The notes under the pieces are model-generated. The model saw only the letters and a list, made by a program, of their open reading frames with translations, did no database searches and was not told the DNA's origin. A DNA stretch of 64,000 bases from Casp-actino8 sp044355095 (GTDB taxonomy: Bacteria; Actinomycetota; Acidimicrobiia; Acidimicrobiales; Ilumatobacteraceae): positions 1 through 64,000 of the forward strand of contig JBIKYT010000003.1 in the NCBI GenBank assembly GCA_044355095.1. The letters are read 5' to 3'. Positions 26,045 to 35,389 of this stretch are shown here, one piece after another; positions within the stretch are counted from its first letter, which is position 1; each line of letters starts with the position of its first letter. Position numbers and translations under genes: made by a program.

Positions 26045-27145
26045 ATGGCCGAGGCACCCCAGACTTCTGAGATCACGCTTGAATCAATCACGCTTGAATC
26101 TATTGGCGGTTGGCCTGAACTGATTTCGTCGTTGCTTGATCGTCGCGACCTTGATGCAGCGCACGCTCGTGCAGCGATGACCAACATCTTGGCGGGTTCA
26201 GCGACGCCAGCACAGCTCATCGGATTTGTTGTCGCGCTTCGCGCCAAAGGTGAGACACCCGAAGAGCTTTCAGGTTTGCTTGATGCGGTTCTTGAAGCGG
26301 CGACTTTGGTGCCACTTGACGATGCGACTCGCGAACGAGCAATTGACATCGTTGGCACCGGTGGCGATCGCAGTCATTCGATCAATGTCAGCACGATGTC
26401 AGCCATCGTTGTTGCGGGTGCAGGTGTGCCGGTGTGTAAACACGGCGCTCGTGCTGCTTCGTCACAATGTGGAACAGCCGACGTGCTCGAGGCATTAGGC
26501 GTGGCTGTTGAATTATCGCCAGAAGGTGTGAAGCAATGTGTCGAACGCGCTGGTATGGGATTTTGCCTAGCCGCGCGCTATCACCCCGCCTTTAGGTTCG
26601 CGGCACCATCGCGACGAGAAATTGGCGTGCCCACTGTTTTCAATTTGCTCGGACCGATGGCTAACCCAGGTCGCGTGAAGCGTCAGTTGATTGGTGTCGC
26701 CAACCCCATGGTTGCGGAACGAATGTTGGCCTCATTACGACTCCATGGTTCGAAGTCATCATGGGTTGTTCATGGTGGTGGACTCGATGAACTGACGACG
26801 ACTGGTCCATCAACAGTTCTTGAACTTCGGGGCGGGCAAGTGCGAACGTTCTCTGTCGACCCCGTGTCTTTGGGATTGGCTCCAGCCATTTCAGAAGAGT
26901 TAGTTGGTGGCACACCTGCATTCAATGCTGATGTCGTGCGTCGAGTGATGGCAGGCGAACAAGGTGCTCATCGCAATATTGTCGTGCTGAACGCTGGCGC
27001 CGGTTTGGTTGTTGCCGATGTTGCGAGCTCACTTGAAGAAGGAGTTGCCATGGCTGCTGAATCAATTGATTCAGGACGAGCAAACGAAACTTTGAGCAAA
27101 CTCATCACTGAATCTCAAGCTGCGCTTGCCGAATTCGGCGCCTAG
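26045..27145 (+). CDS. trpD: Anthranilate phosphoribosyltransferase
   Basis: 366 residues. It transfers phosphoribose from PRPP to anthranilate in tryptophan synthesis. Visible are IVGTGGDRSHSINVST (the GTGGD phosphate site), GVPVCKHGARAASSQCGTADVLEALG, and GMGFCLAARYHPAFR, then FNLLGPMANPG. No other trp gene is nearby. The first ~20 residues contain two copies of the hexapeptide ITLESI. It is followed by thrB after 20 bases, an uncommon pairing. Confidence 0.92.
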   Translation: MAEAPQTSEITLESITLESIGGWPELISSLLDRRDLDAAHARAAMTNILAGSATPAQLIGFVVALRAKGETPEELSGLLDAVLEAATLVPLDDATRERAIDIVGTGGDRSHSINVSTMSAIVVAGAGVPVCKHGARAASSQCGTADVLEALGVAVELSPEGVKQCVERAGMGFCLAARYHPAFRFAAPSRREIGVPTVFNLLGPMANPGRVKRQLIGVANPMVAERMLASLRLHGSKSSWVVHGGGLDELTTTGPSTVLELRGGQVRTFSVDPVSLGLAPAISEELVGGTPAFNADVVRRVMAGEQGAHRNIVVLNAGAGLVVADVASSLEEGVAMAAESIDSGRANETLSKLITESQAALAEFGA

Positions 27146-27165
27146 AAATTTCGGGTTTTGCAGCG

Positions 27166-28032
27166 ATGAATTTGGCGGTGCGAGTTCCGGCCACATCAGC
27201 CAATTTGGGTCCGGGTTTTGATGTTTTCGGAATGGCGATGTCGCTTTTTGCGACTGTTTCTTTGGGTCCGATTGATGATGCCGAATTAGTGAGTGCTGGA
27301 CATCCAGCGATGCAGGCGTTTGTGCGGGCTGGTGGCATCGGTCAACTGTGGGTTCATTCACCGATTCCTTCGGGACGAGGTTTAGGTTTTTCGGGGGCCG
27401 TTCGCGTTGGTGGCATTGTGCTTGGGCTGGCTCAGAAGTACTCGATAGGCAGCGATCAACTCAATGTCTTTATTGCTGAACACCGTGATGAGATCATCGG
27501 TATCGCGGCTGAACTTGAAGGGCATTATGACAACGTTGCCGCGAGTGTGATCGGTGGAATCGTTGTGGCTTCGCCTGAATCAACAGTTGCAGTTCCAGTT
27601 GCTGATTCGTTCATTGATCAGGTGCGAGTCGTGGCATGGGTTCCTTTCTTTCAAACATCAACCGACTCGAGCCGTTCAACATTGAAATCAGAAGTTGAGC
27701 GTGCCGATGCGGTATTCAACATCGCGCGTGCTTCACAAATGGTGATCGCCTTAACGAACGGAGATCTTGACTTATTGCGCATATCGATGGCTGACCGTTT
27801 GCATCAAGATCAACGGTTGCATGACACCCCGATGTGTCGCGAGGTGATGGATCGCTTCGTTGAAGTGGGTGCGATCACTTCATGGTTATCTGGTTCTGGA
27901 CCAACGGTTGCGGCGTTCGTTGAAAAAGACCGAGCTCACGAGATAGCAGACATTCTCAATCGTGAATTCTCTGAGGGTCACACCAAAGTTCTTGGCATAG
28001 ATTTCCAAGGAGCGCGCAACGCTGTGGGGTAA
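27166..28032 (+). CDS. thrB: Homoserine kinase
   Basis: 288 residues of the GHMP kinase family; it phosphorylates L-homoserine on the route to threonine. The N-terminus VRVPATSANLGPGFDVFGMA is diagnostic. The phosphate loop reads PSGRGLGFSGAVRVGG, where the usual GLGSSxA is GLGFSGA. The C-terminal motif WLSGSGPTVAAFV is complete. It lies 20 bases after trpD; no thrA or thrC is nearby. It ends 4 bases before the stop codon of the convergent nuclease gene. Confidence 0.88.
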   Translation: MNLAVRVPATSANLGPGFDVFGMAMSLFATVSLGPIDDAELVSAGHPAMQAFVRAGGIGQLWVHSPIPSGRGLGFSGAVRVGGIVLGLAQKYSIGSDQLNVFIAEHRDEIIGIAAELEGHYDNVAASVIGGIVVASPESTVAVPVADSFIDQVRVVAWVPFFQTSTDSSRSTLKSEVERADAVFNIARASQMVIALTNGDLDLLRISMADRLHQDQRLHDTPMCREVMDRFVEVGAITSWLSGSGPTVAAFVEKDRAHEIADILNREFSEGHTKVLGIDFQGARNAVG

Positions 28033-28036
28033 ACGC

Positions 28037-29713
28037 TCAAGCCGCTTGGTGTAAATCGAGTCGACGAAGTTCGGGGACAGCCTGTACAGGTGAAGCCCAA
28101 TAACCGCTGCAAGCCTCCAGAATCGGATGGGTCGCATCGTCGTCTAAGAAGCGAGCAATGCACATCACCTCATCAAAAACATGACGATCTAGCGGTCCGC
28201 TTTCGAGGGACTCGGGCTGGTGCGGATGAAGGAAGTCAAAAATACCTTGGAGGACTTTGCTATTGCGCGAGGTGATGGGGCTAAAGAGCTGGTCCTCACG
28301 ACGGGTATTCACCAGGACTCCCGATTCAAAGTCGTAGAGAATGTCGCCCGCACGAACACTTACCGAGCCGGCAGCTCGTAACTGATCGCATCGGCGTTGG
28401 CGGTTGATTGCTAGTACCAATGCCTGAGTACGATCACGCATTTCGGCGGCCTCTTCAAAACGTTGAGCGGTCGCCAATGAGGTGATTCGTTCATGTAGAA
28501 GCGCAAACAGCGCAGCGGGGGAATCGGTTAACGAGTGAGAGATGAAAGAAATAATGGATGCGTATTCCTTCGGGTCGGCAGTTCCAGAACACGGACAGAG
28601 GGCAACCCCTAGTTGTGCAGCCGAACATACGGGGGCATCAGTTGGTGCTGAGTAATTGCGACCCATGCGCACGGTGCACCTGCGTAACGGAACTACTGAT
28701 TCAATTGCCTCTACGACGAGACGAGCCGCGGTGCGGCTTGTGAGCGGACCAATGTGCAATCCCTTTTTGGCAGGATTTTTTGAGATGACCAATCGCGGCC
28801 ACTCCTCTTCGACCGTGAGGCGGACATAGCAGTATTTTTCGCTCGTGGTTCCGGCCTTGTTGTATTGCGGTACGAGCCGTTGAATGAGGCGCATTTCAAG
28901 AACTTCAGCGGTGAGCGCATCGGGAGTCTCGATGTAATCAACCCCGTGCACTTGGCGCAACATTGGTCCGACTTTGCGACGCGTTTCAGAAGTACTGAAA
29001 TAACTACGAACACGCTGCCGTAAATTCGTTGCCTTTCCGACATACAGCAAACGTCCAGCAACATCGGAGAAGATGTACACACCGGGCGAACGGGGCAGAT
29101 CTTCGGTGAGACGAAGTTTGGCGGCTTGAGGATGAGTGCCAAGTTTGGGGAGCGCGATTAAGTCATCGATACCGAGAACTCCGAAACCAGCGGCACGTTC
29201 AATGAGGAGATGTAATAAGTCGCCAGTTGCCAGCACATCATCAAGAGCACGGTGGCTTGGTTGATGGGCAAAGCGAAAGTGGGCCGACAAAGTTCCGAGT
29301 TTGCAATCTCTCACTTCGTCACGAACAAGTCTTCGAGCAAGCGGAACGGTGTCGATGATTTTGTTGGTGAGGGGATCGCGGTCATCACGAATGAGCGCTG
29401 CATTCAAGAAGCCCACATCAAAACGCGCATTATGCGCCACGATGACTGAGTCGCCGATGAAATGAGTCAACGTGCCGAGCAATGACTCAATTCGTGGTGC
29501 GGGCATAATCATTGCTTCGGTAATGCCCGTGAGAATAGTGATGAACGGAGGGATGGCACATCCGGGATTGACAAGTGTTTGAAATGTGCCGATGCATTCG
29601 CCGCCTAGATATTTCGCGGCACCGATTTCAGTAATGCGATCGTGTTCGGCTGAACCCCCGGTGGTTTCGAAGTCAATGACGCAAAAAGTGACATCGCTGA
29701 GCGGTGTCCCCAT
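28037..29713 (-). CDS. DEDDh exonuclease fused to UvrC-like (GIY-YIG) nuclease
   Basis: 558 residues from ATG 29713. Residues 1-175 are a DnaQ-type 3'-5' exonuclease (D14, E16, D99, H154, D159; DEDDh). From about 205 a GIY-YIG endonuclease domain follows (GVYIF, LYVGKATNLRQR), resembling the N-terminal half of UvrC and E. coli Cho. A UvrB-interaction-like helical region (ATAQRFEEAAEMRDR) follows. This two-nuclease architecture is known in Actinobacteria. A LexA box 37 bases upstream implies DNA-damage induction. The frame continues 99 codons upstream through repeats but is not conserved there. Confidence 0.88.
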   Translation of the reverse strand: MGTPLSDVTFCVIDFETTGGSAEHDRITEIGAAKYLGGECIGTFQTLVNPGCAIPPFITILTGITEAMIMPAPRIESLLGTLTHFIGDSVIVAHNARFDVGFLNAALIRDDRDPLTNKIIDTVPLARRLVRDEVRDCKLGTLSAHFRFAHQPSHRALDDVLATGDLLHLLIERAAGFGVLGIDDLIALPKLGTHPQAAKLRLTEDLPRSPGVYIFSDVAGRLLYVGKATNLRQRVRSYFSTSETRRKVGPMLRQVHGVDYIETPDALTAEVLEMRLIQRLVPQYNKAGTTSEKYCYVRLTVEEEWPRLVISKNPAKKGLHIGPLTSRTAARLVVEAIESVVPLRRCTVRMGRNYSAPTDAPVCSAAQLGVALCPCSGTADPKEYASIISFISHSLTDSPAALFALLHERITSLATAQRFEEAAEMRDRTQALVLAINRQRRCDQLRAAGSVSVRAGDILYDFESGVLVNTRREDQLFSPITSRNSKVLQGIFDFLHPHQPESLESGPLDRHVFDEVMCIARFLDDDATHPILEACSGYWASPVQAVPELRRLDLHQAA

Positions 29714-29749
29714 ATCGTCGAAAGATTTCTGCACCCTTAGAGTGTTTCC

Positions 29750-29761
29750 GAACAAATGTTC
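29750..29761 (-). promoter_or_regulatory. LexA (SOS) box within a promoter
   Basis: GAACATTTGTTC on the minus strand matches the Gram-positive/actinobacterial LexA consensus GAAC-N4-GTTC in both half-sites. It lies just downstream of a TTGACA -35 element (29763-29768). A weak -10-like AACACT sits 17 bases after it, so bound LexA would block the promoter of the nuclease gene. The start codon is 37 bases downstream. It is the only clear such box I found in a non-coding region of the window. Confidence 0.75.
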
Positions 29762-29765
29762 TGTG

Positions 29766-29850
29766 TCAAGTCTTTCGGGGGTCAAGTCTTTGGGGTCAAG
29801 TCTTTCGGGGGTCAAGTCTTTGGGGTCAAGTCTTTCGGGGGTCAAGTCAG
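29766..29850. repeat. 30-bp tandem repeat upstream of the SOS box
   Basis: A 30-base unit made of two near-identical halves (TCAAGTCTTTCGGGGG and TCAAGTCTTTGGGG) is repeated at 29766, 29796 and partly 29826, ending in GTCAAGTC. On the minus strand each half contains the -35-like string CTTGAC, so the array presents about six of them in a row. It lies between the divergent nuclease and zinc-ribbon genes. The frame-preserving length also lets the nuclease frame read through it as repeated DLTPERLDPK, but regulatory DNA is more likely. Confidence 0.8.
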
Positions 29851-29923
29851 TGATAGACAAGACTTTACGAGAAGTGAAGTCGCAAAATGTTAGGGATTTG
29901 GTTGATTGCCCTACGCTCGCAGT

Positions 29924-30142
29924 ATGTCTATTCGTTATCGCTGCACGTTGTGTGGCAACTTGACCCGTTTTGATGTGGTGCGCACGACTCGTACCTCGGC
30001 TTATTATCACTACACAACTGGTGGTGAGTTGGCGATTGAGGATGAGAAGGTTCTCCTCGATGATTTGGAATCAGTGTCGTGTCGCTGGTGCGGTCCGACG
30101 GGGAAGGTAGAAGAGTATGACGGGTCGGCCGAATCCTCCTGA
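29924..30142 (+). CDS. Small zinc-ribbon protein
   Basis: 72 residues. Two CxxC pairs (CTLCG near the start and CRWCG near the end) form a probable zinc ribbon, separated by a tyrosine/threonine-rich stretch (TRTSAYYHYTTGGE). The start at MSIRYRC is chosen because the cysteine pair follows directly; no clear Shine-Dalgarno is seen, so the message may be leaderless. It overlaps the next gene by 26 bases and probably forms a two-gene unit with it. Function unknown. Confidence 0.65.
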   Translation: MSIRYRCTLCGNLTRFDVVRTTRTSAYYHYTTGGELAIEDEKVLLDDLESVSCRWCGPTGKVEEYDGSAESS

Positions 30143-31070
30143 ACTGGTTGAACTGTCGGATGGTTGCTTGGCGTATGTGCAACCCGACGGAAGTTGGGGT
30201 TGGAGTAACGCTGGCCTAGTGGTCGGTGACGGAGCATCTTTGCTCGTCGACACATTGTTTGATCTGAAATTGACTCAGCAAATGCTCGACTCGCTGACAC
30301 CGTTTACGCGGTCGGCGCCAATTCGGTCGCTGGTCAACACTCATGCCAATGGCGATCACTGTTATGGCAATGAACTCGTCGCTGGTGCCGAAATCATTGC
30401 TTCAACGGCCGCGGCCCATGAAATGACCGAAGTTCCCCCAGAGATGTTGGCGGCGCTGAATGCTGCTCCTGGCGAAATTGGCGAGTTATTCCGCAGTTTC
30501 TTTGGGGCATTTGAATTCGCTGACATCACGATGAAATTGCCGACTCGTACATTTGATGGACGTCTCGATGTTGAAGTGGGTGGACGTTTGATTGAGCTCA
30601 TTGAAGTTGGTCCAGCGCATACCAAGGGCGATGTCATTGCTTACGTGCCAGATGCTCGAACTGTGTACACAGGTGATGTTTTGTTTATTGGTGGTACGCC
30701 CATCGTGTGGGCTGGACCACTATCAAATTGGATTTCGGCATGTGATCTCATGCTCGGAATGGATATTGACACTGTGGTTCCCGGACATGGCCCGGTCACC
30801 GACAAGCAAGGCATCGTCCAGGTGCGTGATTATCTGTCGTTTATTGAGCAAGGTGCCGTCGCTCGATATGAATCGGGGATGGATGCTTTTGATGCAGCGC
30901 GCGATATCGCTCGAGAGATGTCGGCGACTGGATCGTCATTTGCTAGTTGGGGAGAAGCTGGGCGGATCAGTGTCAATATTGAAACCGCCTACCGGTCGCT
31001 TAATCCGAATCATCAAAGCCCCGATGTCGTGGAGCAATTCAGGCGGATGGCACAGATTGAGCGCGGCTAG
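30117..31070 (+). CDS. Metallo-beta-lactamase-fold hydrolase
   Basis: 317 residues. The metal site motif is NTHANGDHCYGN (the HxHxDH motif with the first His replaced: THANGDH). Further ligands are in GPAHTKGDVIAYVP, VYTGDVLF and VVPGHGPVTD. This variant is typical of SoxH/quinohemoprotein-associated lactamase-fold proteins that still bind metal. No signal peptide is present. The 3' end overlaps the convergent SURF1 gene by 32 bases. Substrate unknown. Confidence 0.85.
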   Translation: MTGRPNPPELVELSDGCLAYVQPDGSWGWSNAGLVVGDGASLLVDTLFDLKLTQQMLDSLTPFTRSAPIRSLVNTHANGDHCYGNELVAGAEIIASTAAAHEMTEVPPEMLAALNAAPGEIGELFRSFFGAFEFADITMKLPTRTFDGRLDVEVGGRLIELIEVGPAHTKGDVIAYVPDARTVYTGDVLFIGGTPIVWAGPLSNWISACDLMLGMDIDTVVPGHGPVTDKQGIVQVRDYLSFIEQGAVARYESGMDAFDAARDIAREMSATGSSFASWGEAGRISVNIETAYRSLNPNHQSPDVVEQFRRMAQIERG

Positions 31071-31767
31071 CAATTGATTTGCGAACCGCAAGTACCCAGC
31101 CAACAATGACTGCGGTTGCGAAAATCAACCATTGAATTGCGTATGACAGATGGGAACCTTCAGAAAGTTCAGGGGGGCTGACCGGTAATAGCGTTGAACT
31201 ATCAGCGGGCTCTGAAACTTGAGCGACAAGAGCAACGTTGAGAAGTTCTGGTTCGATTTGTTGTTGGAGACGAGCGATATCAAGACGGAAGAATTCTGCG
31301 AGTTCGCCGCTGGCTTCTCGTGCTTGACCCGTTGTACGGCCTTCGGTCGATCGCAGCACGCCGACCACTTTGACCACACCTGAGGGTGCAACTGGAGGGG
31401 TGCCGGAGAGCGCAATGAAACCTCGATTGATGATGATGGCTCGCCCATCATCTAGGAGCAGGGGAGTCAACACATTCATTCCAGCGACGCCACCTTGACT
31501 GCGATTGACGATCAGGACCTGCTCGTCGGCGAGATACGTCCCCTTGGCGCCGGCCGGTCGCCATTGGACTGCTGCTGCATCTGAAACATCCAGGGTGCTG
31601 ACATCAACAACACTTTGACTTGAGCGCTCCGTGACCTCGCGGTTGAAGGCCTTGCGGTCGTCTAGGCGATTGAACTGCCACAAAGACAAATAGACCATTA
31701 ACACGACTCCAAAAATGCACAGCAGGTGAAAGGCGATCCACTTTGGGCGGAAAAGGAAGCGATACAT
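31039..31767 (-). CDS. SURF1-family cytochrome oxidase assembly protein
   Basis: 242 residues with two membrane helices at the ends (about 10-30 and 212-230) and a periplasmic middle, as in SURF1/Shy1, which helps insert heme a into cytochrome c oxidase. Visible are WQFNRLDDRKAFN after the first helix, then VQWRPAGAKGTYLADEQ, VNRSQGGVAGMNVLTPL and INRGFIAL. No cox gene is in the window. The gene diverges from the DUF4262 gene over a 37-base gap. Confidence 0.88.
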   Translation of the reverse strand: MYRFLFRPKWIAFHLLCIFGVVLMVYLSLWQFNRLDDRKAFNREVTERSSQSVVDVSTLDVSDAAAVQWRPAGAKGTYLADEQVLIVNRSQGGVAGMNVLTPLLLDDGRAIIINRGFIALSGTPPVAPSGVVKVVGVLRSTEGRTTGQAREASGELAEFFRLDIARLQQQIEPELLNVALVAQVSEPADSSTLLPVSPPELSEGSHLSYAIQWLIFATAVIVGWVLAVRKSIASRAQSVPSA

Positions 31768-31804
31768 CGCAACTTACGGTATCGCAATTGGGTCAATTGG
31801 GCTG

Positions 31805-32326
31805 ATGGTGTGGCACTCTATTTGTGTGCCAGAAAACATTGAACTTCCCGATTTCAAGATTCCGCATGCCGAAAAAATCGAGTGGATGATTGAAACGAAT
31901 GGTTGGGCTCTCGAACCAATCGCCGCCATGCTCGACTCAGATCCGCCAGCGCCCGGTTACGCCTACACGATTGGCTTGCCAGCGACTTTTTCATTTCCTG
32001 ACATAGTGATCTTTGGGTTGGCTCCAGTTGCAGCAAAGGGACTCATCGATTTAGTGATTGAGCAGGTGACCTCGGGAGTTGAAATTCCGCGAGATATTGC
32101 GCTGGTCGGGTTGCTTGATAACGAATTGCGCTGCGTGTTTTCAACTGTCGATGTACGAACTCATGCGCACTTGTTTACGACGGGTGTGAAGTGGTCGCGG
32201 GGGCAAGTGGGGGACATGTTGCAATTGGTATGGCCCGATCGCAATGGGTGGCTACCGTACGAATCAGGGTTTGACGCGAGTATGCGTCTCGCTCAACCGA
32301 CTATTGGCACTCTGCCGACGCTGTAA
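31805..32326 (+). CDS. DUF4262-like protein
   Basis: 173 residues. The conserved block is PGYAYTIGLPATFSFPDIVIFGL, followed by a helical segment and a second block MLQLVWPDRNGWLPYES. This pattern is that of DUF4262, a family often seen near toxins or phage genes but also alone; no activity is known. An ATG at 31805 and a GTG two codons later are both possible starts. It is followed by the alpha-mannosidase after 11 bases and may share its transcript. Confidence 0.8.
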   Translation: MVWHSICVPENIELPDFKIPHAEKIEWMIETNGWALEPIAAMLDSDPPAPGYAYTIGLPATFSFPDIVIFGLAPVAAKGLIDLVIEQVTSGVEIPRDIALVGLLDNELRCVFSTVDVRTHAHLFTTGVKWSRGQVGDMLQLVWPDRNGWLPYESGFDASMRLAQPTIGTLPTL

Positions 32327-32337
32327 GGGAAGACGCT

Positions 32338-35300
32338 ATGGCTCATCGAGTAACTGCACCAGCGATGCAACGAGCGCGACGTTTGCTTGATCAGCGCGTT
32401 CAGCCATGTGTGACCCACAGTTCATTGTCGTTTGAAGTTTTCGCATCAGAAGAAATATTTGAGACTGTTTCATATGAAAAAGCGACTGCTCTTTCGTTGT
32501 CACCTTTTGCTATCGGAACGAGATGGGGTAAGGCCTGGCATACCGTCTGGTTCAAATTGGTGGCGACAGTTCCCGCGAACCTCGCTGGGCAACCTTTAGT
32601 CGCAGCGATTGATCTTGGTTTTAACGGACGAGGCGATGGATTCCAAGTCGAAGGCTTGGCGTACCGTCACGGGAAAATTGTGCAGGCTGTCCAACCAGAT
32701 CGTCGGCTTGTTCATCTAGGTTCTAGTGCCGCCGGAGAAGTTATTGAGTTGTGGGTTGAGGCCGCTGCAACCCCGATCATTGCTGGCCATGCATTTGGTT
32801 ATGGGCCAACTCCATTGGGCGACCCAGCAACATCGGGTAATGCCCCCTTGTATCAACTGCGGCGGGCCGAACTTGCCGTTTTCGACCAAGGCGTGCACGA
32901 TTTAGCTGTCGCGTTGCATACTGCGATTGATCTAACGATAGATCTTGAGGAAAGTTCATCGCAGCGAGCACGAATGTTTGCTGCACTTGAGCGAGCGGGT
33001 AACGCGCTGAACGTCAACGCGGTTTCAGAAACGGCATCGTCGGCGTTGGCTGAACTGAAGGCTGTTCTCATTAGCGAGTCACGAGGTACTTCGCATCACA
33101 TCGTTGCGGCTGGTCACGCGCACTTGGACACAGCTTGGCTATGGCCAATTCGTGAAACTCGCCGCAAGGCGGTGCGGACTTTCGCGAATGCCGTTGACCT
33201 GTTGAAGAAAAACCCCGATGCCATATTTAGTCACAGTCAGGCGCAGCATTACGCGTGGGTTCGAGAAGAAGCCCCCGAGATTTTTGCGGAAGTTGTTGAA
33301 TTGGTGAAAGCAGGTCAATGGGAACCAGTCGGTGGGATGTGGGTTGAAACCGATCTCAATTTGCCGGTTGGCGAAAGCCTGTTACGACAAATGGTCCACG
33401 GGCAACGGGCCTTTGACTCATGGTTTGGGGCGCGATGTGATGGAGCATTCCTGCCCGACGACTTCGGATATCCCGGAACCCTTCCGCAGATCGTTCAACA
33501 TGGCGGAGGGCGTTGGTTCTTTACACAAAAACTAAGTTGGAATGAAACAAACAAGTTTCCGCACCACACTTTTTGGTGGGAGGGAATTGATGGGACGAGA
33601 GTGTTTACGCACTTCAGTCCCGTTGATACGTACAACGCCTTGTTAACCCCATCGCAATTGCGCTTTGCCGAAAAGAACTTTGCTGACCATGTGGGTGCAA
33701 CCCGTTCGCTTGTTTTGTACGGACACGGCGATGGTGGTGGTGGTCCGACTCAGACCATGATTGATCGTGGCAGGTGGGCCAACAATCTTGAGGGAGTGCC
33801 CCAAGTTTCCTTTGGAACAATTCGCAAGTTTTTTGCGGATGCTGAAAATGAATATGGAGATCAGGCTCAAACATGGGTCGGTGAAATGTATTTCGAAAAG
33901 CATCGTGGTACATACAGTTCTCAATTGGGCACGAAACAGGGCAATCGCAACAGCGAACGATTGCTGCACGAACTTGAAATATGGTCAGCAGCAGTCGGTC
34001 AACACGTTGACGAAATTGACGGACTGTGGAAACGGGTTTTGACCCAGCAATTCCACGACATCATTCCGGGCTCGTCGATTGCCTGGGTTCATGACGATGC
34101 CGAAGCCGAGCATGCTGCAGTCGCTAGTGAAATCGTTCAACATCTAGATGCCGTGCTGAGTCCCCGTACTGATGGTTCAACATGGTTACTTAATCCGGCC
34201 CCAGTGGCGATCTCCGGAGTTGTTGACATTGATGGTCAATCGCAGTGGGTCGAAGTTCCTGCAACATCGGGAACTCAGACTTTCTCATCTGATCTGCCGG
34301 TCCAAGTGAGTCCAGTTGTTTGTGATCAAACCAATGACCAGTTAGATGTGACCAACGGGCGTATTCGCGTTTGTTGGAATCAGCTCGGTGAAATGGTTCA
34401 ACTTCTTGATTGTCAAACGGGACGATCATTGATGGGTGACAATCGTGCGAGTTCATTTGTCTTGCGGCAAGACACGCCGGCTGAATATGACGCCTGGGAT
34501 ATTGATTTAGCCGACGCCAATTCACCAGCGATTCCTGTGGAAAATGTGGGTGCTCCGCGCATTGAGTCACAGTCAGATTTGCGAGTCGTGGTTGTTGCCG
34601 ATTTTGCAACCACCCATTCAAAATTTCGTGTGCGTTGGTCGCTTGCTGCTGGTGCGTCACGTCTTGACATCGCGCTTGATGCTGATTGGAATGAGTCTGA
34701 ATATCGACTTCAAATGAACTTGCCGACGGATGTTTTGGCCCGTGAAGCAACGTGTGGCACGCAATTTGGTCATGTGCGTCGTCCTCGACATCACAACACA
34801 TCGTGGGACGTTGCAAAGTTTGAGGTATGCGCGCATCGGTATGTGCATGTTGGCGAGCCGGGTAGTGGCATTGCGATTTTGGCTGATGGTCCGCGTGGTT
34901 ACGACATACGCGGCAATGCTTTGGCACTCACCTTGTTACGGTCACCAAAATTTCCCGATCCCCAAGCCGACATGGGGCGACAACGCGTTGAATGGTCGTT
35001 GTATGTCGATCAGTGTCCAGGTGATGTTGAGGGCATAGAGATTGAAAGTGCGCTGATCGCCCACCCGTATCGCTTGATTGCTGGAACTCCAGTTGCCATT
35101 AGTGCCGGAATTCGTCTTGATGCTCGTGGTGCTTTGATCAGCGTGATCAAGCCTGCCGATGATGGGTCGGGAGATCTGGTGGTGCGATTGTGGGAGACCA
35201 GAGGAGCGAGCACGTCGGGAACCTTGAGTATTTCTCGGCCTACTGCAACAGCAGTTCTGTGTAATGCGCTTGAGGAACCACTGACTCCAGAGATCATCTC

Positions 35301-35370
35301 GGTCAAGGATGGAATCGTTGATGTTGAGTTGGCGCCGTTCCAGATTCAGACGTTGAGGATCAGTGCTTGA
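32338..35370 (+). CDS. Alpha-mannosidase, GH38
   Basis: 1010 residues, usual for the family. An N-terminal beta region (about 1-250) is followed by the GH38 catalytic barrel with GHAHLDTAWLWP (zinc His/Asp, about 258-270), FSHSQAQHY, and FLPDDFGYPGTLPQ holding the nucleophile Asp near 373. Then come the middle three-helix domain (LTQQFHDIIPGSSI) and a large C-terminal beta domain. No signal peptide, so it acts in the cytosol on imported mannosides or glycan breakdown products. No sugar transporter lies next to it. Confidence 0.93.
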   Translation: MAHRVTAPAMQRARRLLDQRVQPCVTHSSLSFEVFASEEIFETVSYEKATALSLSPFAIGTRWGKAWHTVWFKLVATVPANLAGQPLVAAIDLGFNGRGDGFQVEGLAYRHGKIVQAVQPDRRLVHLGSSAAGEVIELWVEAAATPIIAGHAFGYGPTPLGDPATSGNAPLYQLRRAELAVFDQGVHDLAVALHTAIDLTIDLEESSSQRARMFAALERAGNALNVNAVSETASSALAELKAVLISESRGTSHHIVAAGHAHLDTAWLWPIRETRRKAVRTFANAVDLLKKNPDAIFSHSQAQHYAWVREEAPEIFAEVVELVKAGQWEPVGGMWVETDLNLPVGESLLRQMVHGQRAFDSWFGARCDGAFLPDDFGYPGTLPQIVQHGGGRWFFTQKLSWNETNKFPHHTFWWEGIDGTRVFTHFSPVDTYNALLTPSQLRFAEKNFADHVGATRSLVLYGHGDGGGGPTQTMIDRGRWANNLEGVPQVSFGTIRKFFADAENEYGDQAQTWVGEMYFEKHRGTYSSQLGTKQGNRNSERLLHELEIWSAAVGQHVDEIDGLWKRVLTQQFHDIIPGSSIAWVHDDAEAEHAAVASEIVQHLDAVLSPRTDGSTWLLNPAPVAISGVVDIDGQSQWVEVPATSGTQTFSSDLPVQVSPVVCDQTNDQLDVTNGRIRVCWNQLGEMVQLLDCQTGRSLMGDNRASSFVLRQDTPAEYDAWDIDLADANSPAIPVENVGAPRIESQSDLRVVVVADFATTHSKFRVRWSLAAGASRLDIALDADWNESEYRLQMNLPTDVLAREATCGTQFGHVRRPRHHNTSWDVAKFEVCAHRYVHVGEPGSGIAILADGPRGYDIRGNALALTLLRSPKFPDPQADMGRQRVEWSLYVDQCPGDVEGIEIESALIAHPYRLIAGTPVAISAGIRLDARGALISVIKPADDGSGDLVVRLWETRGASTSGTLSISRPTATAVLCNALEEPLTPEIISVKDGIVDVELAPFQIQTLRISA

Positions 35371-35389
35371 TTGATGGCACACTTGGGCC

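Noticed and set aside
29714..30010. N-terminal extension of the exonuclease-UvrC gene
   Set aside because: It reads through repeats, the SOS promoter and the opposite gene; the DnaQ motif begins 13 residues after ATG 29713.
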